In this document: positions 45,746 through 54,795 of the stretch, one piece after another
How positions within the stretch are numbered: the stretch's first letter is position 1
How the letters are laid out: every line of letters begins with the position of its first letter
Assembly: GCF_902536725.1 (NCBI RefSeq)
Contig: NZ_CACAYO010000007.1
Location: 21,014 to 85,013 of the forward strand
DNA length: 64,000 bases
Reading direction: 5' to 3'
Origin: an uncultured Prochlorococcus sp.
Lineage (GTDB): Bacteria; Cyanobacteriota; Cyanobacteriia; PCC-6307; Cyanobiaceae
The notes under the pieces: model-generated
Seen by the model: the letters and a program-made list of their open reading frames with translations, nothing else
Databases searched by the model: none
Told to the model about the DNA's origin: nothing
Translations under genes and position numbers: made by a program

Positions 45746-46513
45746 TTGAAAGAATTAATTACAAAAAACTTAGAAGTAAAAGATAAATTCAACTATGAAT
45801 CCAACAAGACAGTTGATTCATACGAAAATAGTTTTTTATCAAATCCTATTTCTTTAAGATTGTGGTCTTCTTTTTTTGTAATTTTACCTATTTTTGTTCA
45901 AGCCCCTTGGGTTAGATTAGAACCAATAAGCGCTCTTTGTTTTACTTTTGTTATTGTCTTAGTGGCAATTGTTTTGAATCAAAAAGGATCAAATAAGTGG
46001 TTTATTGTCAGTTCATTATTACTTGGTATATCAGGTAGTTGGCTTGGTGGATGTTTGTTCTGGGGGTGGTTAAGTCCATTTCCTATTCTACACATACCTG
46101 TTGAAGCTGTAGTTCTCCCACTAGCTTTAATTGGATTGGGTACTAATTGGAAAATAGGTTCAAGTTTTTATATCTCTTCTTTATTTGGAACTGCAGTTAC
46201 CGATATTACAATATTTTTTATCGGAATCATGGATCAATGGAGGCAGGTAATTACAGCAGATTCTGAAAATGCACCCATGATTCTTCAAAAAACTTCAGAA
46301 AGTCTTATTCAAATAAAATCATTATCTATTATCGTTTTTGTTGCTCTTATACTTTGGTTTATTTCAAAAGAAATTTTAGATTCTGGCACAATTAATACTA
46401 CTAGTGGCAAAGCACTCTTAGTTTCTGCTTACGTTATTCAAACTACATTAATTGTTGATGGTATTTTCATTGTTTTAGCAATTCTGCAACCAACCTTTAG
46501 TGGATTGGTTTAA
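45746..46513 (+). CDS. DUF3120 membrane protein
   Basis: 255 residues, about six to seven hydrophobic segments beginning near residue 37 (RLWSSFFVILPIFVQAPWVR). Characteristic stretches include WLGGCLFWGWLSPFPILHIP near 95 and TDITIFFIGIMDQW near 152. DUF3120 is confined to cyanobacteria and relatives and has no known function. The start is TTG at 45746. Its stop overlaps the nadB start by one base (TAATG), so the two are translationally coupled. Confidence 0.75.
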   Translation: MKELITKNLEVKDKFNYESNKTVDSYENSFLSNPISLRLWSSFFVILPIFVQAPWVRLEPISALCFTFVIVLVAIVLNQKGSNKWFIVSSLLLGISGSWLGGCLFWGWLSPFPILHIPVEAVVLPLALIGLGTNWKIGSSFYISSLFGTAVTDITIFFIGIMDQWRQVITADSENAPMILQKTSESLIQIKSLSIIVFVALILWFISKEILDSGTINTTSGKALLVSAYVIQTTLIVDGIFIVLAILQPTFSGLV

Positions 46514-48180
46514 TGTTAAGGCCTCCATTTTCGCAAGAACCGATACCAATAGATAATTGGGATGTAATCGTTGTAGGCGCAGGAGCTGCTGGCCTTATGA
46601 CTTGTCTTGAATTACCCGCATATTTAAAAGTGCTTCTTTTAAATAGAAATACTAGTAAGGTATCTTCTAGTAGATGGGCTCAAGGCGGAATTGCATCTGT
46701 TGTTAGACAAGATGATTCATTTGATCTTCATGCTGAGGATACTTTAAAAGCAGGTGATGGACTATGTGATTTTCAAGCTGTAAAAATGTTAGTTAAAGAA
46801 GCTCCAGGTTGTGTAGAAAGGTTGCAGAATTTAGGGATGATTTTTGACCAAAGTTCTGATCAACTAGCTACTACCTTAGAAGCAGCCCATTCACGAAGAA
46901 GAGTCTTACATGTTAAAGATCGTACTGGACGAGCATTAGTTGAAGTTCTAGAAGATCATATTGAGAATCAAAAAAATATTCTTCACTGCAGGGGTGTAAG
47001 AGTAACTGAACTTCTCATTGAAAATAAAGAATGTAGAGGAGTTCAGGTTCTTGATGGAGCAAATTTATATTGGATTAAATCTAGAGCTGTTGTTTTGGCT
47101 ACAGGTGGGGGTGGGCACTTATTTACAAATACAACAAATCCTGCTCAATCTTCTGGTGAAGGGATTGCTCTTGCATGGAAAGCAGGAGCTGCTATCGAAG
47201 ATTTAGAGTTCGTGCAATTTCATCCAACAGCATTAAAATTTTATGGTGCACCTTGCTTCTTAATATCCGAGGCACTTAGAGGGGAAGGAGCGATTTTAGT
47301 TGATAAAAATGGTGAAAGTCCAGTTAAAAATCTTGAAAATCGTGATCTAGCTACTAGAGATCAGGTAAGTAGAGCAATTATGAAAAATATGTATGATAAT
47401 AATGTAGATCATGTTGGCTTAGATCTTCGGTATATTGACCCAGAAAAAATTGTAGAGCGCTTCCCCACGATCTTAAGTAGATGTCAGGAATATGGTGTTA
47501 ACCCTTTAAATGAGGTTATTCCCGTAGCTCCTGCAGCTCATTATTGGATGGGAGGTGTTAAAACTGATCTAAATGCATCTTCAACAAGAAAAGGATTATA
47601 TGCCGTTGGAGAAGTTGCTTCTACAGGTGTGCATGGTGCTAATAGACTGGCAAGTAATTCACTGATGGAGTGTCTTGTTTTTGCAAGAAAAATGTCTTCA
47701 ATTGTTTTGAATGACCTTTATAAATTTGAAAAATTTGATAGATCATTTCAAGAGTTTTATATTGAAGATCCTAAAGAAGATCAAATTTCTAGAATTGCTG
47801 AAAAAATTGATGAACTAAGAAAACTATGTTGGTTAAATTTAGGAGTATCTCGAAATAAGGTAAATATGAGTCAATTTTTAAATTACATCCAAAATGAAAT
47901 AGATAAATTAAATAAAAATGATTTACTAAATAGTCTTGAAAAAATTAAATTTGATCAAAAAATAAAACTTAGTGAACGCAATAGAAGAGCATTAAATCTT
48001 TTACTTGATTTAAAGAATAGACAAATAACCACCATAACTTTATTAAAAGCTTGTCTATTTAGAGAAGAAAGTAGAGGAGGACATTATAGAGATGATTTCC
48101 CTAATAAAGATAAAAATTGGGAATGCCATACTAGACAACAGTTAGATCAAAAAATTCAAAAAAGATTTGTTAAAAATTAA
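46513..48180 (+). CDS. nadB: L-aspartate oxidase
   Basis: 555 residues. FAD enzyme oxidising L-aspartate to iminoaspartate, which NadA condenses to quinolinate for NAD synthesis. FAD loop VVGAGAAGLMT at 20-30. The ASSRWAQGGIA-type segment is near 56, HPTAL near 236, and the active-site region APAAHYWMGGV near 336 and SNSLMECLVFARK near 380. Succinate-dehydrogenase-like fold. The length is normal. The last 11 bases overlap the convergent VKOR gene. Confidence 0.94.
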   Translation: MLRPPFSQEPIPIDNWDVIVVGAGAAGLMTCLELPAYLKVLLLNRNTSKVSSSRWAQGGIASVVRQDDSFDLHAEDTLKAGDGLCDFQAVKMLVKEAPGCVERLQNLGMIFDQSSDQLATTLEAAHSRRRVLHVKDRTGRALVEVLEDHIENQKNILHCRGVRVTELLIENKECRGVQVLDGANLYWIKSRAVVLATGGGGHLFTNTTNPAQSSGEGIALAWKAGAAIEDLEFVQFHPTALKFYGAPCFLISEALRGEGAILVDKNGESPVKNLENRDLATRDQVSRAIMKNMYDNNVDHVGLDLRYIDPEKIVERFPTILSRCQEYGVNPLNEVIPVAPAAHYWMGGVKTDLNASSTRKGLYAVGEVASTGVHGANRLASNSLMECLVFARKMSSIVLNDLYKFEKFDRSFQEFYIEDPKEDQISRIAEKIDELRKLCWLNLGVSRNKVNMSQFLNYIQNEIDKLNKNDLLNSLEKIKFDQKIKLSERNRRALNLLLDLKNRQITTITLLKACLFREESRGGHYRDDFPNKDKNWECHTRQQLDQKIQKRFVKN

Positions 48181-49105
48181 GATCTCCCTGATAGTCGGTT
48201 TTTGTTGCTAATTCTTTTAAGTCACGCGTACCACTAATAATTTCTCCATTTATTTCCCAAGAGGGAAATCCACTGATTCGTTTTGTTTGGCATAGCTCAT
48301 ACTCATTATCTTTGCCATCTTTAGCACACTCAACTACTTTTAATTCTTTAACTGCTTCCTTACCAAATAATTGTTTCTGATCGTGGCAATGCGGGCACCA
48401 GTATGCACTATACATTACAATATTGTTTTCACTTAAAAATTTTGCAAACTTCACCTTCTGGGGAGAGCTTGAAGTGGTAATTATTGGCGATACATTTTCA
48501 GTGGGATTTACAACATCAATAGCATTAGAGGGGTCAACGTTTGTTGACCAAATTAGGCCCCCCAGCAGGACACTAATAGCTACGATGAAACCTCTAAAAA
48601 TCATAGGTTCTCTACTTTCGAACTTTGCTCCAATAATAGAAATTATAAAGATAGAAAACGATAAAATTGCTGAAAGTATACAAAAAAAACAATATGCTTG
48701 AATCTTAAAAAACATTATATTTATCAATAAAAAGCTGAATGTTGATGACGCACAAGAAATTAGAAATACTAACCACCATAAAAACCTATTTAGTTTTTCT
48801 TTTGGGGAAATTAAATTAAGCGAAAGTATTATTGTTATTACTAATATTGATAAATACGTTATAAATCCAGCTAATGAGAGAGGCATATTTATTTGATTAT
48901 TTTCAAATAAAGTACCCCAAGGGCTATTTAAAACTGTTTCACAACCATTTTGCATCCCTGGGCATGAAAGCGAACTAAATATTCCCCAGTTTTTTAAAGT
49001 AATCGAACCTGTGTCAACTATGCCTACAGTGCTAAGAATTGCGATTATGATTTTCGGCCATTTCAAATCTTTTTTATTTCTTCTTTTTAAAGTCTTAAGG
49101 GCCAT
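48170..49105 (-). CDS. VKOR-thioredoxin fusion (disulfide-bond formation)
   Basis: 311 residues. The N-terminal vitamin-K-epoxide-reductase-like domain has about four or five spans, loop cysteines C48 and C55, and the quinone-side pair C139-x-x-C142 in AYCFFC. The C-terminal soluble thioredoxin-like domain has W-C-P-H-C with C237 and C240. Cyanobacterial VKOR fusions oxidise periplasmic or lumenal thiols and pass electrons to quinone, replacing DsbA/DsbB. All expected cysteines are present. Divergent from rimO across 104 bases. Confidence 0.9.
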   Translation of the reverse strand: MALKTLKRRNKKDLKWPKIIIAILSTVGIVDTGSITLKNWGIFSSLSCPGMQNGCETVLNSPWGTLFENNQINMPLSLAGFITYLSILVITIILSLNLISPKEKLNRFLWWLVFLISCASSTFSFLLINIMFFKIQAYCFFCILSAILSFSIFIISIIGAKFESREPMIFRGFIVAISVLLGGLIWSTNVDPSNAIDVVNPTENVSPIITTSSSPQKVKFAKFLSENNIVMYSAYWCPHCHDQKQLFGKEAVKELKVVECAKDGKDNEYELCQTKRISGFPSWEINGEIISGTRDLKELATKTDYQGDLNF

Positions 49106-49209
49106 AAAAATGAAAGTTTGTTATTTACATTATCTATCCTAATATTATCTTGGCATGAGAGTCACATACGAAATGCTGTTTAAATTTTTTAATTCTTATT
49201 TTTAAAGTT

Positions 49210-50574
49210 GTGAAGCAAAATAGTCTCAATGTAAAAGAAAAAAAACTTTCTAAGATTGCATTCAGTCATGTTGGTTGTGAGAAAAATCTTGTTGATACTG
49301 AACATATGCAAGGCTTATTAGATAAAGAGGGTTATGAAGTTGATAGCAATATAAATGATGCAAATGTTGTTGTTGTAAATACTTGCAGTTTTATTGAAAC
49401 AGCTAGAGAAGAATCTATTAGAAAAATTCTAGAATATACAAATCAAGGAAAGGAAGTAATAGTTGCAGGCTGTATGGCTCAGCATTTTAAAGATGAACTT
49501 ATAAGAGAAATCCCTGAAATAAAAGGTTTGGTTGGAACAGGAGATTATCAAAAGATATCCAAGGTTTTAGAAAGAGTAGAAAAAGGGGAAATCGTTAATG
49601 AAGTTTCAAAAATACCTGAATTTATTGCAGATGAGAAAATACCTCGTTTTGTAGATAAAAACAAATTTGTTGCTTATGTTCGCATTGCTGAAGGCTGCAA
49701 CTATAATTGCGCTTTTTGTATTATTCCTAAGTTGAGAGGTCCTCAAAGAAGTAGAACAATAGAATCTATAGTTTCAGAAGCCGAAAATCTTGCAAAACAG
49801 GGTATTCAAGAAATCATATTAATCAGTCAAATAACAACTAATTATGGTCAAGATATTTATGGAAAACCATCATTAGCCAAACTTTTGAATGAGCTTTCAA
49901 AAGTTCAAATTCCTTGGATAAGGATACATTATGCTTATCCAACGGGTTTAACTGATGAAGTTATTAGAGCTTTCAAAGATTCAAGGAATATAGTGCCTTA
50001 CTTTGATTTACCACTTCAGCATAGTCATCCAGTTGTTTTGAAGGGTATGAATAGACCTTGGCAGGCTTATTTGAATGAATCAATTTTGGAAAAAATTAGA
50101 GAAGAAATTCCATCTGCTGTACTAAGAACTAGTCTCATTGTTGGTTTCCCAGGAGAAAAAAAAGAACATTTTGAACATCTTCTCGCATTTTTGGATAGGC
50201 ATAAATTTGATCATGTGGGAGTGTTTATTTTTTCTCCTGAGGAAGGAACTGAAGCTTTTCATTTGCCAAATAAAGTATCCGCAGAGGTTGCAGAGGCAAG
50301 AAAAGATAACGTTATTTCAGTTCAACAAAATATTTCTAAATTAAAAAATCTTACATATGTTGGTTCAAAAATGAAGATTTTGGTAGAAAAAATATCGGAT
50401 AATAACGAATTAATAGGTCGGTCATACAATTTCTCGCCTGAAATTGACGGAAATGTAATTTTATCTGTTAAAGATAAAATTAATTTGAAAAATTATATAG
50501 GTAAATTTGTTGAAGCAAATATTTCTTTTGCGGATGAATATGATTTGTATGGAGAGACTATTAAAATTTTGTAG
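49210..50574 (+). CDS. rimO: Ribosomal protein S12 methylthiotransferase RimO
   Basis: 454 residues. Two-cluster radical SAM enzyme adding a methylthio group to Asp of ribosomal protein S12. N-terminal UPF0004 domain ligands C23, C59 and C88. Radical SAM motif C163-x3-C167-x2-C170 in [14 protein letters not shown]-terminal TRAM domain, about 380-454. RimO rather than MiaB is favoured by [16 protein letters not shown] at the N-terminus and the [11 protein letters not shown] segment. The start is GTG. Confidence 0.93.
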   Translation: MKQNSLNVKEKKLSKIAFSHVGCEKNLVDTEHMQGLLDKEGYEVDSNINDANVVVVNTCSFIETAREESIRKILEYTNQGKEVIVAGCMAQHFKDELIREIPEIKGLVGTGDYQKISKVLERVEKGEIVNEVSKIPEFIADEKIPRFVDKNKFVAYVRIAEGCNYNCAFCIIPKLRGPQRSRTIESIVSEAENLAKQGIQEIILISQITTNYGQDIYGKPSLAKLLNELSKVQIPWIRIHYAYPTGLTDEVIRAFKDSRNIVPYFDLPLQHSHPVVLKGMNRPWQAYLNESILEKIREEIPSAVLRTSLIVGFPGEKKEHFEHLLAFLDRHKFDHVGVFIFSPEEGTEAFHLPNKVSAEVAEARKDNVISVQQNISKLKNLTYVGSKMKILVEKISDNNELIGRSYNFSPEIDGNVILSVKDKINLKNYIGKFVEANISFADEYDLYGETIKIL

Positions 50575-50579
50575 TTTTT

Positions 50580-50672
50580 TTAAATTAATTTAACTGCTCT
50601 TAAGAGCTTATCTAATGTGAAAGCAGCTCCAAAACCAAAACCAATAAATGCAAAATAGAAAATGATGTTCAT
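50580..50672 (-). CDS. petL: Unlisted 30-aa PetL-like peptide (cytochrome b6f subunit VI candidate)
   Basis: Reverse ATG 50672, stop 50580-50582, 30 codons. A hydrophobic helix of about 20 residues (IIFYFAFIGFGFGAAFTL) precedes the basic ending LLRAVKLI. Chloroplast PetL is 31 residues, has a YFGF element in its first third and ends with K-I-R-L-I; here YFAF and R-A-V-K-L-I fall at the same places. PetL stabilises the b6f dimer. The peptide stops five bases past the end of rimO, on the other strand. Too short for standard calling; the name is a proposal. Confidence 0.5.
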   Translation of the reverse strand: MNIIFYFAFIGFGFGAAFTLDKLLRAVKLI

Positions 50673-50737
50673 TAATTTTTTTTACTTTTATTTAATTTAA
50701 CATCAGATGAAAAGATTAGATTTTTTCGTTTAATTTC

Positions 50738-51124
50738 TTAATCTTGGATATAGGGTAATTTTTTGTATAAACATTCTTCTGCTTTTTGCAGTTCTCGGCC
50801 TAAATATAGAGCATGATCGAATCTGGTTACTAAGTCATTTCTTTCTTCAGTGATCAATATTCCAAGTTGTTTAGCACTAATACCTTTAAAAACTTCATTA
50901 CTAACTCTTTTATTTTGAGAGTCGCATTTAATTGGTTCATTTGTTTCTGGGTCAAGCGCATATCCGTCATCATTAATATTATTTAGAAAGTGCTCTAAAA
51001 TTATTTTATTTTCTTCTAAATCTACCTTGATAATAAAATAACCGTTTGGATCTAAGTATATATATCGGTTGGATAGATTATTATCAATCTTTATTTTTTC
51101 ATCTAAACTTTTACTAGAATTCAT
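50738..51124 (-). CDS. DUF4346-type protein
   Basis: 128 residues, soluble. Segments RYIYLDPNGYFIIKVD near 20, IILEHFLNNINDDGYALDPE near 41 and TRFDHALYLGRELQKAEECL near 100 match my memory of the cyanobacterial DUF4346 family, which is also found as a C-terminal domain in some larger proteins. The function is unknown. It lies downstream of the GNAT gene on the same strand, 62 bases away, with an inverted repeat in between. Confidence 0.7.
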   Translation of the reverse strand: MNSSKSLDEKIKIDNNLSNRYIYLDPNGYFIIKVDLEENKIILEHFLNNINDDGYALDPETNEPIKCDSQNKRVSNEVFKGISAKQLGILITEERNDLVTRFDHALYLGRELQKAEECLYKKLPYIQD

Positions 51125-51147
51125 TCTTAGGAGTTAATAAAAAACTA

Positions 51148-51169
51148 TATTACTAATATAAACATTAGT
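51148..51169 (-). terminator. Inverted repeat upstream of the DUF4346 gene
   Basis: TTACTAAT and ATTAGTAA form a perfect eight-pair stem around six bases. On the reverse strand it is followed after five bases by TTTTTT. It may terminate the GNAT transcript (stop at 51187) or act in the leader of the DUF4346 gene. Confidence 0.4.
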
Positions 51170-51186
51170 AAAGCCTAAAAATTTTT

Positions 51187-52341
51187 TTATTTAAAGGGTA
51201 TAGATTTATTTTCAAAATCAATTTCCATCTTGGTTTGTTTATTCACCTCATTTAGCCAAGGAGTAATTATACTTTCCATATTTTTGTCAAACCACTTATG
51301 CATGCTAACTGTGCTTTTTGCAAAAAACCCTCTCCGTCTTTTATGTTTACCACCCGCTCCAGGATCAAACAAATGGATACTATTTTTTATTGCCCATTCA
51401 ATTGGCTGGTAGTAGCATAATTCAAAATGTAAATTAGATATTTCTTCTTGACTGCCCCAATATCTACCCCATAAGTTGTTTTTATTTTTAACGCACATCG
51501 ACATAGCAAAAATTTCATTTGAATCATGTTTTGATGCACTAAAAAGTAAAAGATTTTTTTTATTATCAACCAGTGTTTCGAAAAATGTAGATGTTAGATA
51601 TTTACTTCCCCAAACTCCCCACCTCGAACAATGCTGTTCATAAAAATTATGCATTTTTTTGAGAATTTCTTGGTTGATATCATCTTCATTAAAAATTTCT
51701 AATTTAATATCTTGTTTAGTAATTGATTTCCTCTCTTTTTTTATATTTTTTCTCTGATTAGAGTTAAATCTAGAGAGAAAATCATCAAATGTTTTTTCTC
51801 CATTACTCCTCCATTCACTACTGGAATTTATCCATTCGAAGTATCCCAAAGATTTAAGATGGTTGCCCCAGCTTTCATCAATATATAAAAAATTACAACT
51901 TAGAATTTTGTTTGTAATCGCAAAGCTTTCGATATGGTTTATAAGTAAATTTGTAATTTCTTTCTTGTCTTTGTTTCTTTTATAAAGAAATTGATATCCA
52001 TTTACAGGACTATAAGGACTCATTCCAATTAATTTAGGGTAATAATTTAAATTTAGCTCTTTAGCTAATCTTGCAAATGATTGGTCAAAAATGAATTCTC
52101 CATAGCTATGATTTTTTAAAAAAAGTGGGGCAATTCCTAATATTTCTTCATTTTTATAAGCAACAAAATAAAGAGGCTGCCAACCTGTTTCTCTTGAAAC
52201 ACTTTTAGACATCTCAAGGTTTTTAATCCAAGTCCATTCATAAAACGGATTATTAATTTCATTTCCTAATTCATTCCATATCTCCTTTGAGATTTCCTTA
52301 ATTGACAATTTGACTTCAACTTTATGTATTTTTTGGTTCAT
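51187..52341 (-). CDS. FemAB-like GNAT-fold protein (COG3146 type)
   Basis: 384 residues. The segments FARLAKELNLNYYPKLIGMS and SPVNGYQFLY near 95-120, and the C-terminal NLHFELCYYQPIEWAIKN plus HLFDPGAGGKHKRRRGF near 325-365, are those of the peptidogalycan-type family with a duplicated GNAT fold. A relation to acyl or aminoacyl transfer is presumed from fold, without a proven substrate. It lies 17 bases after the RibD-C gene on the same strand. Confidence 0.82.
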   Translation of the reverse strand: MNQKIHKVEVKLSIKEISKEIWNELGNEINNPFYEWTWIKNLEMSKSVSRETGWQPLYFVAYKNEEILGIAPLFLKNHSYGEFIFDQSFARLAKELNLNYYPKLIGMSPYSPVNGYQFLYKRNKDKKEITNLLINHIESFAITNKILSCNFLYIDESWGNHLKSLGYFEWINSSSEWRSNGEKTFDDFLSRFNSNQRKNIKKERKSITKQDIKLEIFNEDDINQEILKKMHNFYEQHCSRWGVWGSKYLTSTFFETLVDNKKNLLLFSASKHDSNEIFAMSMCVKNKNNLWGRYWGSQEEISNLHFELCYYQPIEWAIKNSIHLFDPGAGGKHKRRRGFFAKSTVSMHKWFDKNMESIITPWLNEVNKQTKMEIDFENKSIPFK

Positions 52342-52358
52342 TTATTATTGAAACTATT

Positions 52359-53009
52359 TCAAATCTTTTTGTAATGAACATGGATTTCATTATTCATTAA
52401 ATTTTTAATTGATTTTATTTCCCATAACTTTTTGAGATTAAAAATCTCATTTGTTTGTTCTGGAGGGATCCATGTATATTTACCTCCAATAATTCGTGGA
52501 ATTATTGTAATTTTTATATCTGTTATTAGATCCTCTTTTATGAATGAATTTATAAGTTTTGCACCTCCTAGCAGAGCTAAATCATTTATCCCTTGTTTTT
52601 TAAGTGAAATTAAAGTTTTTTTCCATGAATCTTCGAAAAAGAGTTCTTTCTCGAATTCATTATTCGAAGAATTATCAACTTTACTTGAGCTTATTAGCCA
52701 TCTTTTAATTGGTTGACGAAAGTATTTCCAATTACTGTTAAATTTTTTGCTATTTGAAGCAACTATAGAAATTGGTTGGTTTTTTGATATATTTACTTCT
52801 TCATTATCAGTGAGATTTTTAACTAGGTAGGTTGATTGATGAGCTATTAAAGTACCTAAACCAAAAATGGTGGCGTCAACCATTGATAAGTTTTGATTTA
52901 ATATTTTTTTATCTTCATAGCTTCCAAGATGCGATTCTCCACCCCCAGGAAATGCAATTCTCCCATCAAGACTTGATGCTATAACAATTATTACTCTTGG
53001 GATATTCAA
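52359..53009 (-). CDS. RibD C-terminal / dihydrofolate-reductase-like protein
   Basis: 216 residues, pyrimidine-reductase fold. The N-terminal PRVIIVIASSLDGRIA is the RibD-C/DHFR NADPH-binding strand. TIFGLGTLIAHQSTY near 47-61 and the C-terminal LGGAKLINSFIKEDLITDIK are typical. The deaminase half of bifunctional RibD is absent. It could reduce a riboflavin precursor or act on a pterin. Its start overlaps the stop of the tandem-PTPS gene (ATGA), indicating coupling. Confidence 0.8.
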   Translation of the reverse strand: MNIPRVIIVIASSLDGRIAFPGGGESHLGSYEDKKILNQNLSMVDATIFGLGTLIAHQSTYLVKNLTDNEEVNISKNQPISIVASNSKKFNSNWKYFRQPIKRWLISSSKVDNSSNNEFEKELFFEDSWKKTLISLKKQGINDLALLGGAKLINSFIKEDLITDIKITIIPRIIGGKYTWIPPEQTNEIFNLKKLWEIKSIKNLMNNEIHVHYKKI

Positions 53010-53932
53010 ATTTGCGTGACTAAACTATTTTCAAATTTCAACTTCAACGAGTTGGTTAACTTTTGATCAACATAAATTTCTGCAGCATTATTTGGACTCT
53101 CCTGGAGTCTTATTTTGTGTAATGTTGCCCCAAGATTATGTATTGGTTTTTTAAGAATATCAGAAATATATAAAGCTATATTTTCAGCAGTTGGAACACA
53201 ATTATGGAAAAATTCGATGTCTTTATTAAGAAAAGTATGATCTAGTTGTTCAACCACTAAATCGTTAATTATCTCTTGGAGGGCAGATAAGTCGCAAACC
53301 ATTCCTGTTCTTTTATCAATATCTCCTTTTACAGTTATATCGACAAGATAGTTATGACCATGTCCATTAACTCTGGCACATTTCCCATAGATTTTTTTAT
53401 TTTCATCAAAGGATATCTCTTCTTTTGCAAGTCTATGAGCGGCTGCAAAATGAGTTTGTACTGTTAAAAATGCTTCCATGTTTTTTCCAAAATAATCTGC
53501 CCATAAATTAGGGTTTTCATAAAGTCTTAGACTTGTAAGAGGTAAATCATCCTTTAGACGACTCCAAATGACCTTTACTAATGCTTCAGTTGTGGGCAGT
53601 ATACCTTCTTGATTATTAACATTAAATTCAGGCCAGACATCATTTAAAAAACGAAAATCTAATTGTCCAGTAACCTTATCTTTAATAGAGTGTTTTACAT
53701 CAGAGAGATTAAGTACCATTCCATCAGAGTCTAGTTCTCCACCCATTGAAACAATAAGTTCATAATTATGGCCATGACCTGGTGCAATACTGCACTTTCC
53801 AAAAAGAGATAAATTTTCTTCTGGACTTTTTTCAGGAAGCCAATAACGGTGACTAGAACTAAAGCAGGCACGTCGAGTTATGACGCATTCACGTCCTTTT
53901 CCATGAGATGGTTTGGATTGTGTAGAAGTCAT
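53006..53932 (-). CDS. Tandem 6-pyruvoyl-tetrahydropterin synthase (PTPS/QueD-like) protein
   Basis: 308 residues with two PTPS domains fused, about 15-140 and 155-295. Zinc ligands: H28 with H53/H55 (GHGHNY) in domain 1, and H166 with H191/H193 in domain 2. The catalytic cysteines are C47 and C185. Domain 2 keeps the catalytic D-H pair (LDHTFLN, H232); domain 1 has LDFRFLN, with F93 in place of His, so it may be inactive or substrate-altered. Products could be a pterin or the queuosine precursor. It is operonic with the RibD-C gene. Confidence 0.85.
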   Translation of the reverse strand: MTSTQSKPSHGKGRECVITRRACFSSSHRYWLPEKSPEENLSLFGKCSIAPGHGHNYELIVSMGGELDSDGMVLNLSDVKHSIKDKVTGQLDFRFLNDVWPEFNVNNQEGILPTTEALVKVIWSRLKDDLPLTSLRLYENPNLWADYFGKNMEAFLTVQTHFAAAHRLAKEEISFDENKKIYGKCARVNGHGHNYLVDITVKGDIDKRTGMVCDLSALQEIINDLVVEQLDHTFLNKDIEFFHNCVPTAENIALYISDILKKPIHNLGATLHKIRLQESPNNAAEIYVDQKLTNSLKLKFENSLVTQI

Positions 53933-53982
53933 ACCTGTCTGCGATAATACTATCTTAAGGTTTTAAATACGCTTTTGTCTTT

Positions 53983-54540
53983 ATGGAACAGTCCATTATC
54001 GAAAAAACAGTTCAGGCTATTAAGGGCAGAAGCATATTTTTAATAGGAATGATGGGTTCTGGTAAGTCACAAACTGGTTTGAAGCTGGCTGAATTATTGA
54101 AGTATAAATACATTGATTTAGATTCATTAATAGAGAAGTTGGCAAAAAAATCTATCAATCAAATTTTTAATGATGAAGGGGAAGATAATTTCCGCGAATT
54201 AGAAGCAAACTGCCTTAAAGAAACTATCAAAATTCCTTCATTAGTAATCTCAACTGGGGGAGGAATAGTTACCAAATCGGAAAACTGGGGAATCTTAAGA
54301 CAGGGAATAATTGCTTGGATAGATCTCGACAAAGATATAGCAATTGCAAGATTGAAAAATGAAATTGAAAATAGGCCACTTCTTCAGGGAAAGGATCTAA
54401 ATGATCTATATATGAGCATTTTTCAATCTAGAGAAAATTTGTATTCTCAAGCAGATTTAAGAATTCAAGTAAAAAAAGAAAATATTGAAGAAGTTGCTAT
54501 GAAAATAATTAATGCAATTCATAAAGAAATAATCAGTTAA
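53983..54540 (+). CDS. aroK: Shikimate kinase
   Basis: 185 residues. Phosphorylates shikimate in aromatic amino acid synthesis. P-loop IGMMGSGKSQTG at 21-32. DLDSLIEK near 46 binds shikimate, and STGGGIV near 88 matches the conserved G-G-G motif. Lid region around ENRPLLQGK near 130 with the conserved Arg. The length is normal. Divergent from the PTPS gene, 50 bases apart, and overlapping the convergent CRR7 gene by four bases. Confidence 0.94.
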   Translation: MEQSIIEKTVQAIKGRSIFLIGMMGSGKSQTGLKLAELLKYKYIDLDSLIEKLAKKSINQIFNDEGEDNFRELEANCLKETIKIPSLVISTGGGIVTKSENWGILRQGIIAWIDLDKDIAIARLKNEIENRPLLQGKDLNDLYMSIFQSRENLYSQADLRIQVKKENIEEVAMKIINAIHKEIIS

Positions 54541-54794
54541 TCTGGTTCAATTCTTACTGCAAACCATTTGATAACGTATCCTAATTTTATTTCTAATTCA
54601 TAAGTACTTTCCAATAATTCTACAAAAAAATCTTGATCAGGATCTTCTATATTTTGATATATTGTTTGTGTTTCTGTCTTACTAAGCCAATTCTGCAACC
54701 ATAAAATTGCTTCTTGCTTTGATACAATTTTTTCCTTTGAATCTGGCTCTAATAATACATAATGATCTGATGCTCTTATTAGTGGATTTGACAT
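54537..54794 (-). CDS. CRR7 (chlororespiratory reduction 7) homologue
   Basis: 85 residues. The pattern DHYVLLEPDSKEKIVSKQEA at 10-29 and the C-terminal ESTYELEIKLGYVIKWFAVR near 61-80 are those of the CRR7 family. In Arabidopsis CRR7 is needed for assembly or stability of the NDH-1 hydrophilic arm; cyanobacterial function is less studied. ndhO is also in this window, 8 kb away. The divergent start codon of the 54796 gene is one base from its own. Confidence 0.75.
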   Translation of the reverse strand: MSNPLIRASDHYVLLEPDSKEKIVSKQEAILWLQNWLSKTETQTIYQNIEDPDQDFFVELLESTYELEIKLGYVIKWFAVRIEPD

Positions 54795-54795
54795 A

